Below are positions 22,915 through 31,490 of a stretch of 33,012 bases of DNA, in pieces. A model generated the notes under the pieces. That model saw only the letters and a program-made list of their open reading frames with translations, did not search any database and was not told the origin of the DNA. A program made the position numbers and the translations under genes. Every line of letters begins with the position of its first letter. Within the stretch, counting starts at the first letter, position 1. Source of the DNA: Verrucomicrobiota bacterium (GTDB taxonomy: Bacteria > Verrucomicrobiota > Verrucomicrobiia > Palsa-1439); the NCBI GenBank assembly GCA_003152315.1, contig PLZV01000046.1:1-33012 (forward strand), read 5' to 3'.

Positions 22915-24078
22915 TCATTGGCCGATAAGGATGATCGAGCCCTCGGGAGTTGACACGCCGCCAGTGTTTTCGACCGTGACGGCAAACTTATCGATACACG
23001 CGATATCCTTGGCCAGCTTGACCCGTAAATTGCCACTCCCAGACTCGTCCGTCCAGCCGATGCCCGCCGGAACAGGCGGTTCGCTGCCGCAGATTGCCCA
23101 AATTTCGAGGCACTTCCCTTGACCCTCCACGACAGGTGTGAGACTGGACACAACCATGAGCCCCGTCTTTTTCTCGCTCTGCCAGTAAACCTTGGCGGTC
23201 GCTTTCGTCTCCCCCTTCGGGTCGGTCAGCGGCGCAATACGAATCGCCGGATCCGTCAAGACCTCGAGTGAGGCGGTTTGTTCGTTGGCCTTCTTTAAGA
23301 GTGAGGCGGTCTGCAGAATCTGCTGCTCGAGTTGTTCGCGCATCCGGTCCGCGGCGCGTTGCAACTGGACCTTTTCAGCGTTGAGTTCCGTGTGGGCCGC
23401 GCGCAAGGTTTTAAGGCTCTGCTGCTGCTCGGCGTTCTCGACGCGAAGCTTGTCGACTTGTTCCTGAAACTGCTGCGCCTGGGCGGAGGACTCCCTGGTC
23501 TGGGCATCGAGGCGGGCGGCAAGATTGGTGATGCCGCCATGCTGCTCGTCATTCTTGGCGAGAAGCTTGTTGTAGTCATCCGTCAGCGCCCGCCGCAAAC
23601 GCGTCATCTCTCGAAGTTGGCCGTTCGCGCTGATCAACATAAATGCCAGCACGGCGGCGGCCGCCCAGGGAATGCCGCGGAGGATGAGCAGGCCGAGGTT
23701 GAGACCTTTGCGCTCGCGGCGTTCGGCAACTGGCACAGACACGGGCGCAGACACTGGTGCAGGCGCGAACGCAGGCGCGGCCACAGGGACGCGCACAGGC
23801 ACACGCGTCGGCGCCACCACGGGAGCCGGTGCGGGCGCTTCTGCTGGATATTTCTTTTCTTCTATCGCCGTCAAGATGCGGCCGTACACCATCGGTGATG
23901 GCTGTGCGAACGGAGCGGCCAGCGCCATTTGGTCGGCAATCGCCTGGTACTCCGCAATCTCGATCCGGCAGAGTTCACGGTTCTCCGCGATGTAACGCTC
24001 GAAATGATACAGTTCGTCGCCATCGAGCGCGCCAATCACGTAGAGCGGAAGCATCTCGCGAAATGTCTCGTGCGTCAT
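22915..24078 (-). CDS. RskA-type anti-sigma factor with coiled coil
   Basis: A 387-residue membrane protein. Residues 1-75 (LPLYVIGALDGDELYHFERY, then CRIEIAEYQAIADQM) are the sigma-binding helices of the RskA/ChrR type. Residues 80-120 are a Pro/Ala/Val-rich linker with imperfect repeats (VPVRVPVAAPAFAPAPVSAP). A membrane helix lies near 133-150. Residues 155-275 form a long coiled coil rich in Gln, Glu and Arg. The C-terminal domain (about 285-387), with KVYWQSEKKTGLMVVSSL, GKCLEIWAICGSEPPVPAGI and FAVTVENTGGVSTPEGSIIL, is the RskA periplasmic domain. It overlaps the ECF sigma stop as ATGA. It would hold the sigma factor until regulated proteolysis. Confidence 0.85.
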   Translation of the reverse strand: MTHETFREMLPLYVIGALDGDELYHFERYIAENRELCRIEIAEYQAIADQMALAAPFAQPSPMVYGRILTAIEEKKYPAEAPAPAPVVAPTRVPVRVPVAAPAFAPAPVSAPVSVPVAERRERKGLNLGLLILRGIPWAAAAVLAFMLISANGQLREMTRLRRALTDDYNKLLAKNDEQHGGITNLAARLDAQTRESSAQAQQFQEQVDKLRVENAEQQQSLKTLRAAHTELNAEKVQLQRAADRMREQLEQQILQTASLLKKANEQTASLEVLTDPAIRIAPLTDPKGETKATAKVYWQSEKKTGLMVVSSLTPVVEGQGKCLEIWAICGSEPPVPAGIGWTDESGSGNLRVKLAKDIACIDKFAVTVENTGGVSTPEGSIILIGQ

Positions 24079-24689
24079 GCCGTTCGCCCCTCTTTCCCAG
24101 CGGTGACGCTGCCGAGTTGCTCGCGGAGACGGATCATGCCAGTGCGAATCCTGGTTTTCACGGTGCCGAGTGGTTGGCTGATTTTTTGGGCAATTTCAAA
24201 TTGGGTCAACCCGCCGAAGTAAGCCATCTCGATGGGCACCCGCTGGTCGTCAGGCAGTTTGCCCAGGGCATCTCGCACGGTCCGTTGCGCCTCGGAGGCG
24301 ACTGCGTCGGCGGCGGGCGTCGTGGACGTCGTGATTTGCGTTTCTTCTTTCCCAACCGATTCGGCGAGACGAGCGCGCGTCTTGCGTGACCGGAGACGGT
24401 CGATGGCGCGGCTCCGCGTAAGCATGATAAACCAGCCGAGCGGTTTGCCGCGCTGGTCATCAAACGAGACGGCGGTTTTCCAAACCTGGACAAACGTTTC
24501 CTGCAAAACGCCTTCGGCCTCGGTCCGATCACTGAGAATCTTCACCGCGAGGGAGAAGAGCAGCGGACTATGGCGCGCATAGAGCTGCTGAAACGCGTCT
24601 TTGTCGCGAGTGGCCACGGCGCGCAGCAACGCACCATCATCCCGGATCTCCGTCGAAGAGACATTCCCGCCGCTTTGGCCATCGGACAT
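24075..24689 (-). CDS. ECF sigma factor (SigK-like)
   Basis: A 204-residue sigma factor. Region 2 is in DAFQQLYARHSPLLFSLAVK, then RTEAEGVLQETFVQVWKTA and PLGWFIMLTRSRAIDRLRSR. A Thr/Ala-rich linker follows. Region 4 has ALGKLPDDQRVPIEMAYFGG, LTQFEIAQKISQPLGTVKTR and the recognition-helix end IRTGMIRLREQLG. The partner downstream is an RskA-type anti-sigma, so this is an ECF/RskA module of the SigK class. ATG 24689 is chosen because the open extension to 24983 reads as low-complexity shadow sequence. Confidence 0.9.
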   Translation of the reverse strand: MSDGQSGGNVSSTEIRDDGALLRAVATRDKDAFQQLYARHSPLLFSLAVKILSDRTEAEGVLQETFVQVWKTAVSFDDQRGKPLGWFIMLTRSRAIDRLRSRKTRARLAESVGKEETQITTSTTPAADAVASEAQRTVRDALGKLPDDQRVPIEMAYFGGLTQFEIAQKISQPLGTVKTRIRTGMIRLREQLGSVTAGKEGRTA

Positions 24690-25245
24690 AGCGGCAATGT
24701 AACAATCGCGCGAAAAGCTTGCGAGTGAAAAAGTTTCGGACGCGCCGGCGGAAACACGTGACCTGTTATGAGGGCGAGTGGCAACCGTCAGATGCCCGTG
24801 AACTCGGTTTCGGCCAACCTGCTGCAAGGCGTCGCAGCCTCGTGATCGACCAAACGAAACCGATCGTCGCCATTGCGCTTGAGGAAGCACCCGGTCGAAC
24901 GAGGTTGTCCGCGGAGGGAACAGATCATCCCCGTGCGTTGGCGCAGGCGGAGATTCTGTGTATGGGTGTCGTGCGAAATACATGAATGAACCTGCTTCGG
25001 CGTTGGCGCCCCGGCCTCCCGATCGTGACCTTCACGGGCCACGAAAGGGAGACCGTGAACACAACGGGCACCGAACACTGTCGACGCGGATGGGGCAGTG
25101 GTCGTTCCGCTTCTTCGAGGCGGCCACGGAAGACGTTCCAGTTTCGGTTCATGCGTCTCATCCTTGTTTCCGACGGCATCGTCAGTCCCGTTGTTCAATA
25201 GATACTACGCGGGCCGCAGCGGCATGGATTGCCCGGCAATTGAGT
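24690..25245. other. Intergenic region, no supported gene
   Basis: Several open frames cross this stretch on both strands, the longest 136 codons on the minus strand (24788-25198). Their products are rich in Arg, Thr, Ser, Cys and His with no hydrophobic pattern or family likeness, and none has a good ribosome binding site. I see no tRNA, terminator or repeat here. It is the control space between the divergent sigma gene and the lipoprotein gene. Confidence 0.5.
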
Positions 25246-25274
25246 TTGACCGTTCTGCTCGCGCTGCCTATCCT
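25246..25274 (+). promoter_or_regulatory. Sigma-70 promoter of the lipoprotein gene
   Basis: TTGACC at 25246-25251 (five of six), a 17 bp spacer and TATCCT at 25269-25274 (four of six). Transcription would start near 25281, which makes the ATG at 25300 the likelier start of the gene (leader about 19 bases) and disfavours the ATG at 25288. Confidence 0.6.
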
Positions 25275-25299
25275 GTGCAAAGACGGGATGAGCAAAGCT

Positions 25300-25662
25300 A
25301 TGAAAAGGTTTGTGTGGATGCTGGTTGTGGCGTTGGGCGCATCATTGGCCATCACCGGCTGCGGTCACAAGGGCGCGGTGAGCACTTCCGAGTTGCGGAG
25401 CAGTTTCAAGTCGGCCGAACCAGCCATGCAGACCCTGGTCGATAACACGGTGGCGTCTGTCAAATCCAACAACTACCCTGAAGCACTCAGCGACCTGCAG
25501 GTCCTGTCGCACAAGGCCAGGTTGACACCCGATCAGCAACAGTCCCTCAAGAACACCATTGCGGCGATCCAGAATAAAATCTCCAGCACGACCAACAAAC
25601 CCGCGGCCGAACCACATAAGCAGCCCGACTATCTCCAGAAATTGTTGGGGAAGCCGAAATAA
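25300..25662 (+). CDS. Small lipoprotein
   Basis: A 120-residue lipoprotein. The signal peptide MKRFVWMLVVALGASLAITG leads to the lipobox LAITGC, giving a lipidated Cys at residue 21. The mature part is mainly helical (LRSSFKSAEPAMQTLVDNTV and YPEALSDLQVLSHKARLTPD, then QQQSLKNTIAAIQNKI), with a Pro/Lys-rich end. The helical pair resembles a small TPR-like hairpin, with no family that I can name. Start ATG 25300 is chosen by the promoter position; ATG 25288 adds four residues. It ends 10 bp before the stop of convergent purL. Confidence 0.75.
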   Translation: MKRFVWMLVVALGASLAITGCGHKGAVSTSELRSSFKSAEPAMQTLVDNTVASVKSNNYPEALSDLQVLSHKARLTPDQQQSLKNTIAAIQNKISSTTNKPAAEPHKQPDYLQKLLGKPK

Positions 25663-25672
25663 CCCACATCAC

Positions 25673-27943
25673 TCAGGCGTCCATCAGGCGCCCGATGGCG
25701 TTCCACCAAACATCCCGCATATGGACCAGGTCCCACGACAACTCGCCACGGGACGTTTTAATATTCAGCGCCTTGCCACCCGTAACTCCGAGACGGGTCA
25801 CCGGTAAGCCCGAACGCAGGATTTCCTCCGCGTGCTTTGCCGGGCAACTGAGCACGATCCGCGATTGCGTTTCGCCAAACAGCACAGCGTCCAATCGTCC
25901 TGGAAACTTCGACGAGTCCACACTCGCGCCGATCATTGCATCGCCGTTGCTCATGCAGCATTCCGCGAGTGCCACGGCCAGGCCGCCCTCACTGCAGTCG
26001 TGCGCGCTCTTAACCCAACCTTTGCGAATGCTCCCCAAGGTGAAATCCGAAATCTGTTTTGCCAACGCCAAATCCATCCGCGGCGATTTGCCGGTTTTAA
26101 GTCTGTGAATCCGTTTCAGGTATTCGCTGCCGCCAAGTTCATCCCCGATTTCGCCCAACAGCAGAACTACGTCGCCCTCGTCCTTGAACCATTGGGTTGT
26201 GATGTGTTTCGGGTCGTCGATCAATCCCAGCATGCCGATCGTCGGCGTCGGGTCAATCGCGCCCGCGGGCGATTCGTTGTAGAAGCTGACGTTGCCACCG
26301 GTGACCGGCGTATCGAATGCCTGGCACGCTTCGCAAATGCCTTCCACGCAACGGCGAAACTGCCAGAACACTTCCGGTTTCATCGGGTTGCCGAAGTTGA
26401 GGTTGTCGGTGATGGCCAATGGCCGTGCTCCGCTACAGACCAGGTTGCGCACGGCTTCCGCCACGGCAATCTTGCCGCCCTCAAACGGATCGAGATAGCA
26501 GTAGGTCGAATTGCAATCGGTTGTGAATGCGATGAACTTCTCGCCCGTCGCACCGGGTGCGCCGAGGTCGGGCCGTGAAAGGTTGATGCGAACCACTGCC
26601 GCGTCGCTGCCGGGCGCCACGATCGTCCCATCCTGAACCATGTGATCGTACTGTCGATACACCCAGTTCTTGGAGGCAATCGTCGGCGAGCCGAGTAGCT
26701 TTAGCAGGACTTCCCCGCAATCGCGTGGTTCAATGACGTTCCGGATTTCGAAATTCGCGTTTTGGATTTCCCAATCCGGTTGTTTTGCTTCGCGATGGTA
26801 AATCGGCGCGTCTTCGGCAAGTTGCCTGGCGGGAATCTCCGCTGCGACAACGCTGCCGAATTTCACGCGCATCATGCCGTCGTCCGTCACGCGACCAATT
26901 GTGACACCGTGCAGGTCCCACTTCTCAAAGATCGCCTCGACTTCCTTCTCGCGGCCCTTCTGCGCGATGAGCAACATCCGTTCCTGTGATTCGCTGAGCA
27001 GGATCTCGTACGGCGTCATGCCCGTCTCGCGTTTCGGCACGAGGTTCAGGTCAATCTCATTGCCCGTGCCGCCACGGCTCGCGGTTTCGCAGGTCGAGCA
27101 CGTCAGCCCCGCCGCGCCCATGTCCTGAATGCCCACGACGAGTCCGTTGGTGCGCATCACTTCGAGGCAGGCTTCCAGCAGTAGTTTTTCCATGAACGGA
27201 TCGCCCACCTGCACCGCGGGTCGGTCTTGCTGCGATTCCTCCGTGAGTTCTCGCGACGCAAACGCGGCGCCGGCCAGCCCATCGCGGCCCGTCGCGCTGC
27301 CCACATAGATAACGGGGTTGCCGACCCCCGCGGCTTTGCCGCGCTTGATCTGGTCGTGGCGCAACACGCCCAGCGAGAGGGCGTTGACGAGCGGGTTGCC
27401 ATCGTACGATTCGTCGAAATACACTTCGCCACCCACCGTCGGGACCCCGATGCAGTTGCCGTAATGGGCAATCCCGGCCACAACTCCCGCAAACAGCCGG
27501 CGGTTCTGCGCCGCCTCCACCGAGTCGCCCTCGATAGGACCAAACCGCAGCGAGTTCATATTGAGAATCGGGCGTGCGCCCATCGTGAAAATATCGCGGA
27601 TAATCCCGCCCACTCCTGTCGCCGCGCCTTGAAACGGCTCCACGGCGCTCGGGTGGTTATGGGACTCGATCTTGAACGCGATCGCCCAGCTGTCGCCGAT
27701 ATCCACGATCCCGGCGTTCTCTTCGCCTGCCTTCACAAGAATGAATGGCGCTTCGCGCGGAAATTTCTTCAGTTCGGGTCGCGAGTTCTTGTAGCTGCAG
27801 TGCTCGCTCCACATCACGGAAAAGATGCCGAGTTCCGTGATGTTCGGGGCGCGGCCCAGGATCTTCTCGATGGATCCATACTCCTCCGGCGTGACCCCAT
27901 GCTTCGCGATAATCTCCGATGTGATCTCGATGTCAGCTTTCAT
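25673..27943 (-). CDS. purL: FGAM synthase II, large subunit
   Basis: A 756-residue enzyme that converts FGAR to FGAM with ATP and ammonia. The length is that of the short PurL, which lacks its own glutaminase and PurS-like domains and works with PurQ and PurS, both encoded nearby. Motifs: [40 protein letters not shown] and [15 protein letters not shown] in the first half, and [15 protein letters not shown] and [20 protein letters not shown] in the second. ATG 27943 is the start; the open extension to 28009 has no support. A variable loop at about residues 388-402 carries a palindromic insertion-like sequence (26741-26779). The gene is divergent from the aldo/keto reductase over a 98 bp gap. 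Confidence 0.95.
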   Translation of the reverse strand: MKADIEITSEIIAKHGVTPEEYGSIEKILGRAPNITELGIFSVMWSEHCSYKNSRPELKKFPREAPFILVKAGEENAGIVDIGDSWAIAFKIESHNHPSAVEPFQGAATGVGGIIRDIFTMGARPILNMNSLRFGPIEGDSVEAAQNRRLFAGVVAGIAHYGNCIGVPTVGGEVYFDESYDGNPLVNALSLGVLRHDQIKRGKAAGVGNPVIYVGSATGRDGLAGAAFASRELTEESQQDRPAVQVGDPFMEKLLLEACLEVMRTNGLVVGIQDMGAAGLTCSTCETASRGGTGNEIDLNLVPKRETGMTPYEILLSESQERMLLIAQKGREKEVEAIFEKWDLHGVTIGRVTDDGMMRVKFGSVVAAEIPARQLAEDAPIYHREAKQPDWEIQNANFEIRNVIEPRDCGEVLLKLLGSPTIASKNWVYRQYDHMVQDGTIVAPGSDAAVVRINLSRPDLGAPGATGEKFIAFTTDCNSTYCYLDPFEGGKIAVAEAVRNLVCSGARPLAITDNLNFGNPMKPEVFWQFRRCVEGICEACQAFDTPVTGGNVSFYNESPAGAIDPTPTIGMLGLIDDPKHITTQWFKDEGDVVLLLGEIGDELGGSEYLKRIHRLKTGKSPRMDLALAKQISDFTLGSIRKGWVKSAHDCSEGGLAVALAECCMSNGDAMIGASVDSSKFPGRLDAVLFGETQSRIVLSCPAKHAEEILRSGLPVTRLGVTGGKALNIKTSRGELSWDLVHMRDVWWNAIGRLMDA
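26741..26779. repeat. Short element with inverted ends inside purL
   Basis: CCGGATT (26741-26747) and AATCCGG (26773-26779) bracket an AT-rich 25-base centre, in frame in purL, where it encodes the loop [13 protein letters not shown]. Intact PurL proteins have a variable loop of similar length here, so it may simply be the native loop; the NFEIRN-like peptide recalls dispersed repeats of PVC genomes. Confidence 0.3.
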
Positions 27944-28041
27944 CAGCAACGCGCAAAGTTTAATACATGCCTTGCAGAAAACCAATAACCGGCTCGACAG
28001 TACCCTCACAATGTCACACAGTTGTCACGGAACCAAACTCT

Positions 28042-29028
28042 ATGAACTTTTCCGAAAATCGCTACGAAACCATGCCGTATCGGCGTTGCGGCCGCAGCGG
28101 GCTGAAGTTGCCGGCCCTGTCGCTCGGCTGCTGGCACAACTTCGGCGGTCGCGCCGACCACGCCGAGGCACGCCGCATGTTGCATCGCGCGTTCGACCTC
28201 GGCATCACGCACTTCGATTTCGCCAACAATTATGGGCCGCCACCGGGTAGCGCCGAGTCGTTCGCCGGGCAGGTCCTGGCGGAGGATTTCAAGGGCTATC
28301 GGGACGAACTCATCATCTCATCAAAAGCCGGGTACGGGATGTGGCCCGGTCCTTATGGCGAGTGGGGTTCCCGCAAATATCTGTTGGCCAGTCTCGACCA
28401 ATCGCTCCAACGACTCGGCTTGGATTACGTGGACATTTTTTACTCGCACCGGCCCGATCCCGACACGCCGCTGGAGGAAACCATCGGCGCGCTCGATAGC
28501 GTCGTTCGACAGGGCAAAGCCCTGTACGTTGGCATCAGCAGTTACAATGGAGCTATGACCGAAGCGGCCATGAAGGTCGCACAGGAATTGCGCACGCCGC
28601 TAATCATTCACCAGCCTTCCTATTCCATGCTCAACCGCTGGATCGAATCCGACCTGCTGCCGCACACGCGGAAACTGGGGCTCGGTGTGATCGCGTTCTG
28701 TCCCCTCTCGCAGGGGTTGTTGACCGATAAATACCTGGCCGGTATCCCGGCAAACTCGCGCGCGGCCAGCGCGGATGGCTTCCTTCGTCCGGAACACGTC
28801 ACCCCGGAGGCGGTCGCAAAGGTGAAGCAATTGAATGCGCTCGCCCAGCGTCGCGGTCAAAGCATGGCGCAGATGGCGTTGGCGTGGGTACTGCGGGATG
28901 AAGCCGTAACCAGCGCGTTGATCGGCGCCAGTCGCGTCAGCCAGATCGACGAAAATGTCGCTGCGCTGGCCAATCTGAAGTTCTCCGACAAAGAACTGCA
29001 GGAAATCGAACGTATCCTCGCGGGCTAA
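28042..29028 (+). CDS. Aldo/keto reductase, YghZ/Gpr type
   Basis: A 328-residue NADPH-dependent reductase closely patterned on E. coli YghZ (L-glyceraldehyde 3-phosphate reductase). THFDFANNYGPPPGS holds catalytic D59 and Y64, IISSKAGYGMWPGPYGEWGS holds K95, and YVDIFYSHRPDPDTPLEET holds H136. GKALYVGISSYN, LIIHQPSYSMLNRWIESDLL and MALAWVLRDEAVTSALIGAS follow in the usual order. The likely job is clearing reactive aldehydes such as methylglyoxal or L-glyceraldehyde 3-phosphate. ATG 28042 fits the family start. The stop overlaps the stop of the convergent methyltransferase as CTAA. Confidence 0.92.
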   Translation: MNFSENRYETMPYRRCGRSGLKLPALSLGCWHNFGGRADHAEARRMLHRAFDLGITHFDFANNYGPPPGSAESFAGQVLAEDFKGYRDELIISSKAGYGMWPGPYGEWGSRKYLLASLDQSLQRLGLDYVDIFYSHRPDPDTPLEETIGALDSVVRQGKALYVGISSYNGAMTEAAMKVAQELRTPLIIHQPSYSMLNRWIESDLLPHTRKLGLGVIAFCPLSQGLLTDKYLAGIPANSRAASADGFLRPEHVTPEAVAKVKQLNALAQRRGQSMAQMALAWVLRDEAVTSALIGASRVSQIDENVAALANLKFSDKELQEIERILAG

Positions 29029-29768
29029 ACCTTGCGCGCAACGGCGACAAGACGTGGCGCATCAGGGCCATACGGTTGGCCATCGAAGTCCCCGTACAAC
29101 TTCACCTGGGAGAACCCGGCTTGTTGGAGCCGATCGCTGAGTTCCTGACCGGAATACATGGTGTGATGGAACTTGAACCGCTTTGCCCGGTTGCCCTTGA
29201 TGAGGATCCATTCATTGCGAATGCGCGTCCAGTCGTCAAAGATCTCGTGCATCTGGACCAGCAACGCGCCGTTGGGACACCGCGTCACGGTCGCGGGATG
29301 CATGATTTTGGCGAGACGTTCCTTGCCAAATACATCGATGACACACACGCCGCCGGGCTTGAGGCTTTCGAAAATATTGCCCAGGGCACGGCGGTCGTCG
29401 TTTTTGTTGTCGAAATAACCGAAGGACGTCCACAGATTTAGCGCGAGCCGGTAGGCGCCGGGCCGCACGAAATCACGCATGTCGGCGCGGACGAATTCCA
29501 CCCGGGCCCGAGACGATTTGGCGTGGCGCCGGGCCTTGTTCAGCAAGAACCGCGTGCGATCCACGGCGGTGACCTTAAACCCGCGCTTCGCCAGGGCCAC
29601 GGAATGCCGCCCCGGGCCGCAGCAAAGATCTAGCACTGCTCCGCGGCGGATGCCGGTCAATTTGAGAACCTTGCGGACCTGTTCGTCAGCCTGCGCAAAG
29701 CGATTGTCGTCGAACATGTACGGGTACAGCTCCCGCCAGAACGACTCGTCCTCAAACCATTCCGTCAT
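29025..29768 (-). CDS. SAM-dependent methyltransferase (class I)
   Basis: A 247-residue enzyme with a Rossmann-type SAM domain. Motif I is AVLDLCCGPGRHSVALAKRG at about 44-63, the ribose-binding acid is D70 in KVTAVDRT, and motif II/III are seen in VRADMRDFVRPGAYRLALNL and LKPGGVCVIDVFGKERLA. The substrate cannot be told; the C-terminal YSGQELSDRLQQAGFSQVKL is the common cap of small-molecule methyltransferases. ATG 29768 is used because the frame to 29924 runs back through the neighbouring gene. It ends the purB-purS-purQ unit, starting two bases past the stop of the unknown gene. Confidence 0.85.
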   Translation of the reverse strand: MTEWFEDESFWRELYPYMFDDNRFAQADEQVRKVLKLTGIRRGAVLDLCCGPGRHSVALAKRGFKVTAVDRTRFLLNKARRHAKSSRARVEFVRADMRDFVRPGAYRLALNLWTSFGYFDNKNDDRRALGNIFESLKPGGVCVIDVFGKERLAKIMHPATVTRCPNGALLVQMHEIFDDWTRIRNEWILIKGNRAKRFKFHHTMYSGQELSDRLQQAGFSQVKLYGDFDGQPYGPDAPRLVAVARKV

Positions 29769-29770
29769 AA

Positions 29771-30541
29771 TCAATCTTCTGTTGTGAGTGGAACCTGCAT
29801 ACAGCAATTCATTACCGGTGTCACCTCGGTAAACACGCCGCAGATGGCTTTGACCAATTCGTAGCCGGTGCTGGCGCGGACTTCGCGCTCGGGCATGGGG
29901 TAGTAGAGTTGGAAGCCCGCCCACTCCTGCCGCTTCGGATATTTCTTTGCCGCGTCGCGAATTTGGCGGGCAGACTTGAAGTTCTTGGCATTGAAAACGG
30001 CGTTCGCTTCAAAGTTGCCAACTTCAGCCACAAAACCCTCCCGCTTCAACAACCGGCGCAGTTCATCGTCGAGTTTAGTGCCGGCGGCACACTGTTTGAT
30101 GAGCCGATGCCAGTCCCAATCGGGTTTCAACAGGCAGCCGGGATACGGCTCGGGTTCCTGCGTGTAGCCGCGCTCGATTTGCAGTCCGCTCTTGAAGATT
30201 TTTGTATCCGTGTCAGCCGAGATGAAGAGCTTGGCGCAACCGAAATTCACGTCGTGCGAGATCGGCTTGGCCTCGCGATTGGCGCGCGGCAGCCAACAGA
30301 TCCATTGCCAGTACACGCCACGTCCCCAGCGGTCCGTGACGAAGGAGGTATGGTAACGTTGTTCGAGATAGAACTTCAGGATCTGCGTGATGCGCTCGTG
30401 CGGTTCGATATTGCCGACGCGGATCCCGTGTTCGAAATCGATCCACTCGCTGCGAAACGCCTCGCCCGTGGGCAACTCCGCCACGCGCCCCGTGCCCTTC
30501 GCCAGCGGCAGCCAGTCTTTAGCTGACACGGACCGCTTCAT
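29771..30541 (-). CDS. Hypothetical protein in the purBSQ operon
   Basis: A 256-residue soluble protein that I do not recognise. It is rich in aromatic residues and Lys/Arg. Its centre has [20 protein letters not shown], then [20 protein letters not shown] and [13 protein letters not shown]. The last third has [20 protein letters not shown]. No membrane segment, signal peptide, nucleotide-binding loop or metal site is obvious. The start overlaps purQ by 23 bp and the stop is two bases before the methyltransferase start, so it is transcribed with both. A link to purine metabolism is possible only from context. Confidence 0.6.
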   Translation of the reverse strand: MKRSVSAKDWLPLAKGTGRVAELPTGEAFRSEWIDFEHGIRVGNIEPHERITQILKFYLEQRYHTSFVTDRWGRGVYWQWICWLPRANREAKPISHDVNFGCAKLFISADTDTKIFKSGLQIERGYTQEPEPYPGCLLKPDWDWHRLIKQCAAGTKLDDELRRLLKREGFVAEVGNFEANAVFNAKNFKSARQIRDAAKKYPKRQEWAGFQLYYPMPEREVRASTGYELVKAICGVFTEVTPVMNCCMQVPLTTED

Positions 30542-31238
30542 GGCGTCCAGCTTTCGTGTGTTGAAGAATCGAATTAAAAATCAATTTTCCATCTTCGCTG
30601 CCGAGCAGGAGCTCGCAGGCGCGTTCGGGATGCGGCATCAGGCCGAAGACGTTGCGGCGTTCGTTGCAGATGCCGGCGATATTATCGAGCGAACCGTTCG
30701 GGTTGGCGTCATCGGTGATCGCGCCGTCCTTCGTGCAGTAGCGGAGGAGGACGCGGTCTTCGCGTTGGAGTTGCTCAATCACAGACGGCTCCGCGAAATA
30801 GTTCCCCTCTCCGTGCGCGATTGGGATGCGCAAGACCTGGCCCTTGCGGCAAGCGTTGGTGAACGGCGAGTTGGTCGTTTCGACGCGCACATGAAGGTAT
30901 TCGCAGCGGAGCTTGAGTCCGCGGTTGCGAATCAGCGCGCCCGGCAACAGGTGAGCTTCGCAGAGAATCTGGAAGCCGTTGCAGATGCCGATCACGAGTC
31001 CGCCAGATTCCGCGTGCGCGATTACCGCCTTCATCGCGGGCGAGAAGCGCGCGATGGCGCCCGTGCGCAAGTAGTCACCATAACTGAACCCGCCGGGGAC
31101 GACGACGCAGTCGACATCGCCCAGGGTTGTGTCCTTGTGCCAGATATAACGCGTGGGTTGACCCAAAACATCTACCAACGCGTGATACGCGTCCTGATCA
31201 CAATTACTACCGGGAAACTGGATGACTCCAAATCTCAT
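30519..31238 (-). CDS. purQ: FGAM synthase glutaminase subunit
   Basis: A 239-residue class I glutamine amidotransferase that supplies ammonia to Pur[21 protein letters not shown] at the start, [20 protein letters not shown] in the oxyanion region, and nucleophile C86 in [20 protein letters not shown] are followed by H203 and E205 of MPHPERA. All three catalytic residues are present. It lies nine bases after purS, and its end overlaps the following unknown gene. PurL is encoded separately at 25673-27943. Confidence 0.95.
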   Translation of the reverse strand: MRFGVIQFPGSNCDQDAYHALVDVLGQPTRYIWHKDTTLGDVDCVVVPGGFSYGDYLRTGAIARFSPAMKAVIAHAESGGLVIGICNGFQILCEAHLLPGALIRNRGLKLRCEYLHVRVETTNSPFTNACRKGQVLRIPIAHGEGNYFAEPSVIEQLQREDRVLLRYCTKDGAITDDANPNGSLDNIAGICNERRNVFGLMPHPERACELLLGSEDGKLIFNSILQHTKAGRHEAVRVS

Positions 31239-31247
31239 AACACGAAC

Positions 31248-31490
31248 CTATTCGTGGATCTCAAAGGTGTACTCTTCGATGACCGGATTGCTCAAGAGCT
31301 TGTGGCAGGCTTCGTCGATCTTCTTCTGCAGCTCGGCCTTGTTGCCGCCCTCGAGTTCGATCTCCATGAATTTTCCGATACGCACTTCCTTGATGCCGGT
31401 GAAATTCATCGACTCGAGCGCGTGCTTGACGGTCTTTCCCTGCGGATCCAGCACGGTCTTCTTTGGCATGACGATGATCTTCGCTTTCAC
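31248..31490 (-). CDS. purS: FGAM synthase subunit PurS
   Basis: An 80-residue subunit that bridges PurL and PurQ. KTVLDPQGKTVKHALESMNF at the N-terminal part, VRIGKFMEIELEGG in the middle and KLLSNPVIEEYTFEI at the end are the standard PurS elements, and length is normal. The start overlaps the purB stop as ATGA. It lies nine bases before purQ, so purB, purS and purQ form one transcript. Confidence 0.95.
   Translation of the reverse strand: MKAKIIVMPKKTVLDPQGKTVKHALESMNFTGIKEVRIGKFMEIELEGGNKAELQKKIDEACHKLLSNPVIEEYTFEIHE

Noticed and set aside
24788-25198. 136-codon minus-strand ORF upstream of the sigma gene
   Set aside because: Composition is not protein-like, there is no ribosome binding site, and a good plus-strand promoter lies just beyond its start; it is treated as chance in GC-rich DNA.
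27944-28041. Purine riboswitch or other leader structure upstream of purL
   Set aside because: The 98 bp gap shows no purine-aptamer core and no hairpin/T-run; only a weak TATTAA-like -10 could be proposed.
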